Shown here piece after piece: positions 6,213-7,777 of a stretch of DNA of 7,777 nt (position 1 is its first letter; each line of letters opens with the position of its first letter). The translations under genes and the position numbers were made by a program. Origin of the DNA: Candidatus Omnitrophota bacterium (GTDB lineage Bacteria > Omnitrophota > Koll11 > Zapsychrales > Aceulaceae); NCBI GenBank assembly GCA_029931885.1, contig JAOZRJ010000031.1:2575-10351 (forward strand), given 5' to 3'. The notes under the pieces are model-generated. The model did not search any database. It saw only the letters and a list, made by a program, of their open reading frames with translations, and was not told the origin of the DNA.

Positions 6213-7244
6213 TCATTTAATATTCAATGATGTATCTATTATTCCAATAATTTCATCTACATTTGTCTGCTCTGTGACACCAAAAATCTCAATATTGTTT
6301 AGCAAAAAAAGCGGCCCATATTGAATGTTGAGCTCTTGTGATAATTTTACCTTCTTTTCCAAAAGCTTTTGACCCTCTTTTGATCGAGCACACTTTTTAA
6401 TCTTTTTAATATTAATTCCATTTTGGGTTAAACAATCTTCCCACCAAAGACTCTGAATATTTAACAATCGACATGCCAAATAGTCAATAAATTTCTTAGG
6501 ATAATATTTTTCAACACAAGCGGCGATGATGTCTTCTTCAATCTCTCTTTTTCCACCTGGACTGATCCACTCACCTGTTTGCGGATTCTTTGCTCCAATA
6601 AAATGAATATTAATACGCGTTTTTCTTTTTCCTTCCAAAATCTCTTCAACTATTTTTATAGACTGAAACATTCCGGGCCGATTCAAAACAAGAAACAAAT
6701 CCAATCGATTCTGAATTTTCTTCCTATCTATAAAATAAGAAACCCCCGAAAACTCCGGCTTTAAATAGAATGTATCTTCTCCAGCCAAAACCATCTTTTG
6801 AAAATCTTGAAAGCCTGGATTTTGTTCAATTTCTTTAGAGAAAATATAAGCTGGCAACATCTTAATATCAAATTCTTTAATTAACACTTGCGCATCAGGA
6901 TCTTTTAGGGTTATTTCAGTAGACGTAATTCCTGGAAAAAAACGTCCTAAAAAACCCGTAACACCATCCACTTGACAGGATGCACACTGCTCTGGAATAA
7001 TCGCTATCACGGAAGTTGGTATAATCTCTATCCACAAACAACTTGCGGTCTTTTCGCCAGGAGACTGGCATACTCCTGCTAAACCAGGACGAATACAGTC
7101 TTGATTTGTCGAGCATCTTGGCGTAAAAGATTGCTGTTCTTCACTTATCTTAATTGAATCCTTCACAACATCTTGAGCCCTGCACAGCGTCGGAAACATC
7201 ATAGCAACACAGATAACAAGAAAAACCGACACGAGTTTTTTCAT
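6213..7244 (-). CDS. Exported cysteine-rich protein with tandem thioredoxin-like domains
   Basis: I cannot name a family. The 343-residue protein has a Sec signal peptide (MKK start, hydrophobic core about 4-20, probable cleavage after CRA at 23). The mature part has ten cysteines. Residues 44-69 form a module with Cys44, Cys50, Cys59 and Cys69. A thioredoxin-like domain follows from about 76 to 140. A beta strand (SVIAIIPEQ) leads into CASC (87-90), and KMLPAYIF carries a probable cis-proline at 131. A second unit (about 180-340) starts with strand LDLFLVL, but NRPG (188-191) stands where CXXC is expected. A helical insert with Cys243, Cys258, Cys271 and Cys285 follows, then QYGPLFLLNN, with a probable cis-Pro311 as in DsbA-like proteins. 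I infer a periplasmic thiol-disulfide oxidoreductase or redox-sensing protein. AAGGA lies 7 nt before the ATG. No DsbB, VKOR or DsbD partner is present in the window. Confidence 0.85.
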   Translation of the reverse strand: MKKLVSVFLVICVAMMFPTLCRAQDVVKDSIKISEEQQSFTPRCSTNQDCIRPGLAGVCQSPGEKTASCLWIEIIPTSVIAIIPEQCASCQVDGVTGFLGRFFPGITSTEITLKDPDAQVLIKEFDIKMLPAYIFSKEIEQNPGFQDFQKMVLAGEDTFYLKPEFSGVSYFIDRKKIQNRLDLFLVLNRPGMFQSIKIVEEILEGKRKTRINIHFIGAKNPQTGEWISPGGKREIEEDIIAACVEKYYPKKFIDYLACRLLNIQSLWWEDCLTQNGINIKKIKKCARSKEGQKLLEKKVKLSQELNIQYGPLFLLNNIEIFGVTEQTNVDEIIGIIDTSLNIK

Positions 7245-7251
7245 TTTCTCA

Positions 7252-7256
7252 TCCTT
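7252..7256 (-). promoter_or_regulatory. Shine-Dalgarno of the tandem thioredoxin-fold gene
   Basis: AAGGA is placed 7 nt before the ATG at 7244, which confirms the start that gives the signal peptide. The rest of the 94-nt gap up to the serA stop is very AT-rich. I see no convincing promoter or terminator in it. Confidence 0.7.
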
Positions 7257-7338
7257 CTACTTTAATAAAATTAACTAAAATAAATCTTTTTACACTTTAA
7301 GAATTTAACAAACAAAATATTCACTTTTGAAACTAATC

Positions 7339-7777
7339 TTAACAATTCGCACTAAAAGTTCTGCTTCCAATCAAAGCAGTCTTTACAGCTTCTGCAATTT
7401 CGACAGCAACATTAACCTTTGCTTCAGAGGTAGCAGCCCCAAGATGCGGGGTTGTCACACAATTATCAAGTTTAAACAATTCAGAAGTAAAATCTGGCGG
7501 TTCTTTTTCATAAACATCCAATGCACACCCTTTAATGCGTTCGGATTTTAAAGCCCGAATTAACGCTCCCTCATTAACAATTCCGCCTCGAGCACAATTA
7601 ATAATACGGACTTCCTTTTTCATAAGATCAATTTCTTTATCAGAAATTAAATCTTTTGTTTCTGAACTCTTTGGAACATGTACCGTAATATAATCTGACT
7701 GTTTAAATAAATCTGTTAGATCAGCAAGTTCAACACCAATTTGTTCTGCCAGCTCTTGGGCAATAAACGGGTCATGA
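7339..7777 (-). CDS. serA: D-3-phosphoglycerate dehydrogenase, C-terminal part (5' end outside window)
   Basis: SerA oxidises 3-phosphoglycerate with NAD to 3-phosphohydroxypyruvate, the first step of serine synthesis. The 145 visible residues are read in frame from 7776. They begin with HDPFIAQELAEQIGVEL just after the NAD-binding Rossmann turn, followed by SDYITVHVP and ETKDLI. INCARGGIVNE carries the active-site Arg, ALDVYEKEPP the active-site Glu, and TPHLGAATSEA the catalytic His. All three expected residues are present. The protein stops with GSRTFSANC shortly after the helix VAVEIAEAVKTALIG, so the ASB and ACT regulatory domains of long SerA forms are absent. The ATG at 7623 is internal, because the frame stays open with conserved SerA sequence to the window edge. 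A related 2-hydroxyacid dehydrogenase remains possible, but the SerA-like signature is strong. Confidence 0.9.
   Translation of the reverse strand, partial: HDPFIAQELAEQIGVELADLTDLFKQSDYITVHVPKSSETKDLISDKEIDLMKKEVRIINCARGGIVNEGALIRALKSERIKGCALDVYEKEPPDFTSELFKLDNCVTTPHLGAATSEAKVNVAVEIAEAVKTALIGSRTFSANC

Noticed and set aside
6208..6217. Third near-copy (10 of 11 bases) of the repeat found upstream of uppS
   Set aside because: It spans the stop codon of the thioredoxin-fold gene and has no promoter element beside it. A single 10-base match in AT-rich DNA is plausibly chance.
7245..7338. Possible promoter (TTGTTT ... TAAAAA) in the serA downstream gap
   Set aside because: The hexamers are weak in a region that is nearly all A and T, so such matches carry little information.
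7339..7623. ATG at 7623 as the start of a short 94-residue gene
   Set aside because: Conserved SerA sequence continues in frame upstream to the window edge, so this Met is internal (LMKKEVRIINCARGG context).
1..7777. CRISPR array, tRNA, rRNA, insertion sequence or phage module
   Set aside because: No regularly spaced repeats, cloverleaf-like segments, transposase motifs or terminal inverted repeats were seen; nearly all sequence is occupied by housekeeping genes.

Overview
This is a 7.8 kb AT-rich window in which every gene I can support lies on the minus strand, so transcription runs from position 7777 towards position 1. TAA, TAG and TGA all act as stops, which fits the standard bacterial code. 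The gene set points to a Gram-negative, peptidoglycan-containing bacterium: an outer-membrane-type lipoprotein with an OmpA/MotB domain, a Sec signal peptide on a periplasmic thioredoxin-fold protein, undecaprenyl diphosphate synthesis, and an RseP-type intramembrane protease. The CdsA signature carries non-canonical residues that I associate with the PVC superphylum and relatives such as Planctomycetes, Verrucomicrobia and Omnitrophota. An uncultivated lineage of that kind (for example Candidatus Omnitrophota) is my best but tentative guess, and it is inference rather than proof.

Layout in transcription order. (1) 7777-7339: the 3' end of a D-3-phosphoglycerate dehydrogenase gene (serA), which stops straight after the dehydrogenase core with no ASB or ACT region. 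(2) 7244-6213: an exported protein with ten mature cysteines. It has an N-terminal four-Cys module, a thioredoxin-like domain with a CASC site, and a second thioredoxin/DsbA-like domain that appears to lack its CXXC. (3) 6176-4905: a complete, canonical purA. (4) 4807-4166 and 4156-3812: a lipoprotein with coiled coil and OmpA/MotB peptidoglycan-binding domain, followed after 9 nt by a small membrane-anchored coiled-coil protein. A sigma70-like promoter and a strong Shine-Dalgarno precede this pair. (5) 3811-3672: a 140-nt non-coding gap with a TATAAT-type -10, two 11-bp direct repeats and a small hairpin. (6) 3671-1: the block uppS-cdsA-dxr-rseP, with junctions of -4, +1 and +4 nt; rseP runs off the window edge.

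The last block joins undecaprenyl-carrier synthesis (UppS), CDP-diacylglycerol synthesis (CdsA), the first committed MEP-pathway step (Dxr, which supplies isoprenoid precursors to UppS) and regulated intramembrane proteolysis (RseP). It is a recognisable bacterial envelope cluster, here without the rpsB-tsf-pyrH-frr genes that often precede it.

Most of the window is housekeeping. I see no CRISPR array, tRNA, rRNA, insertion sequence or phage gene. The parts most worth a second look are the cysteine-rich tandem thioredoxin-fold protein, the lipoprotein/coiled-coil pair, the residue substitutions in CdsA and Dxr, the short SerA C-terminus, and the repeat-flanked promoter region ahead of uppS.
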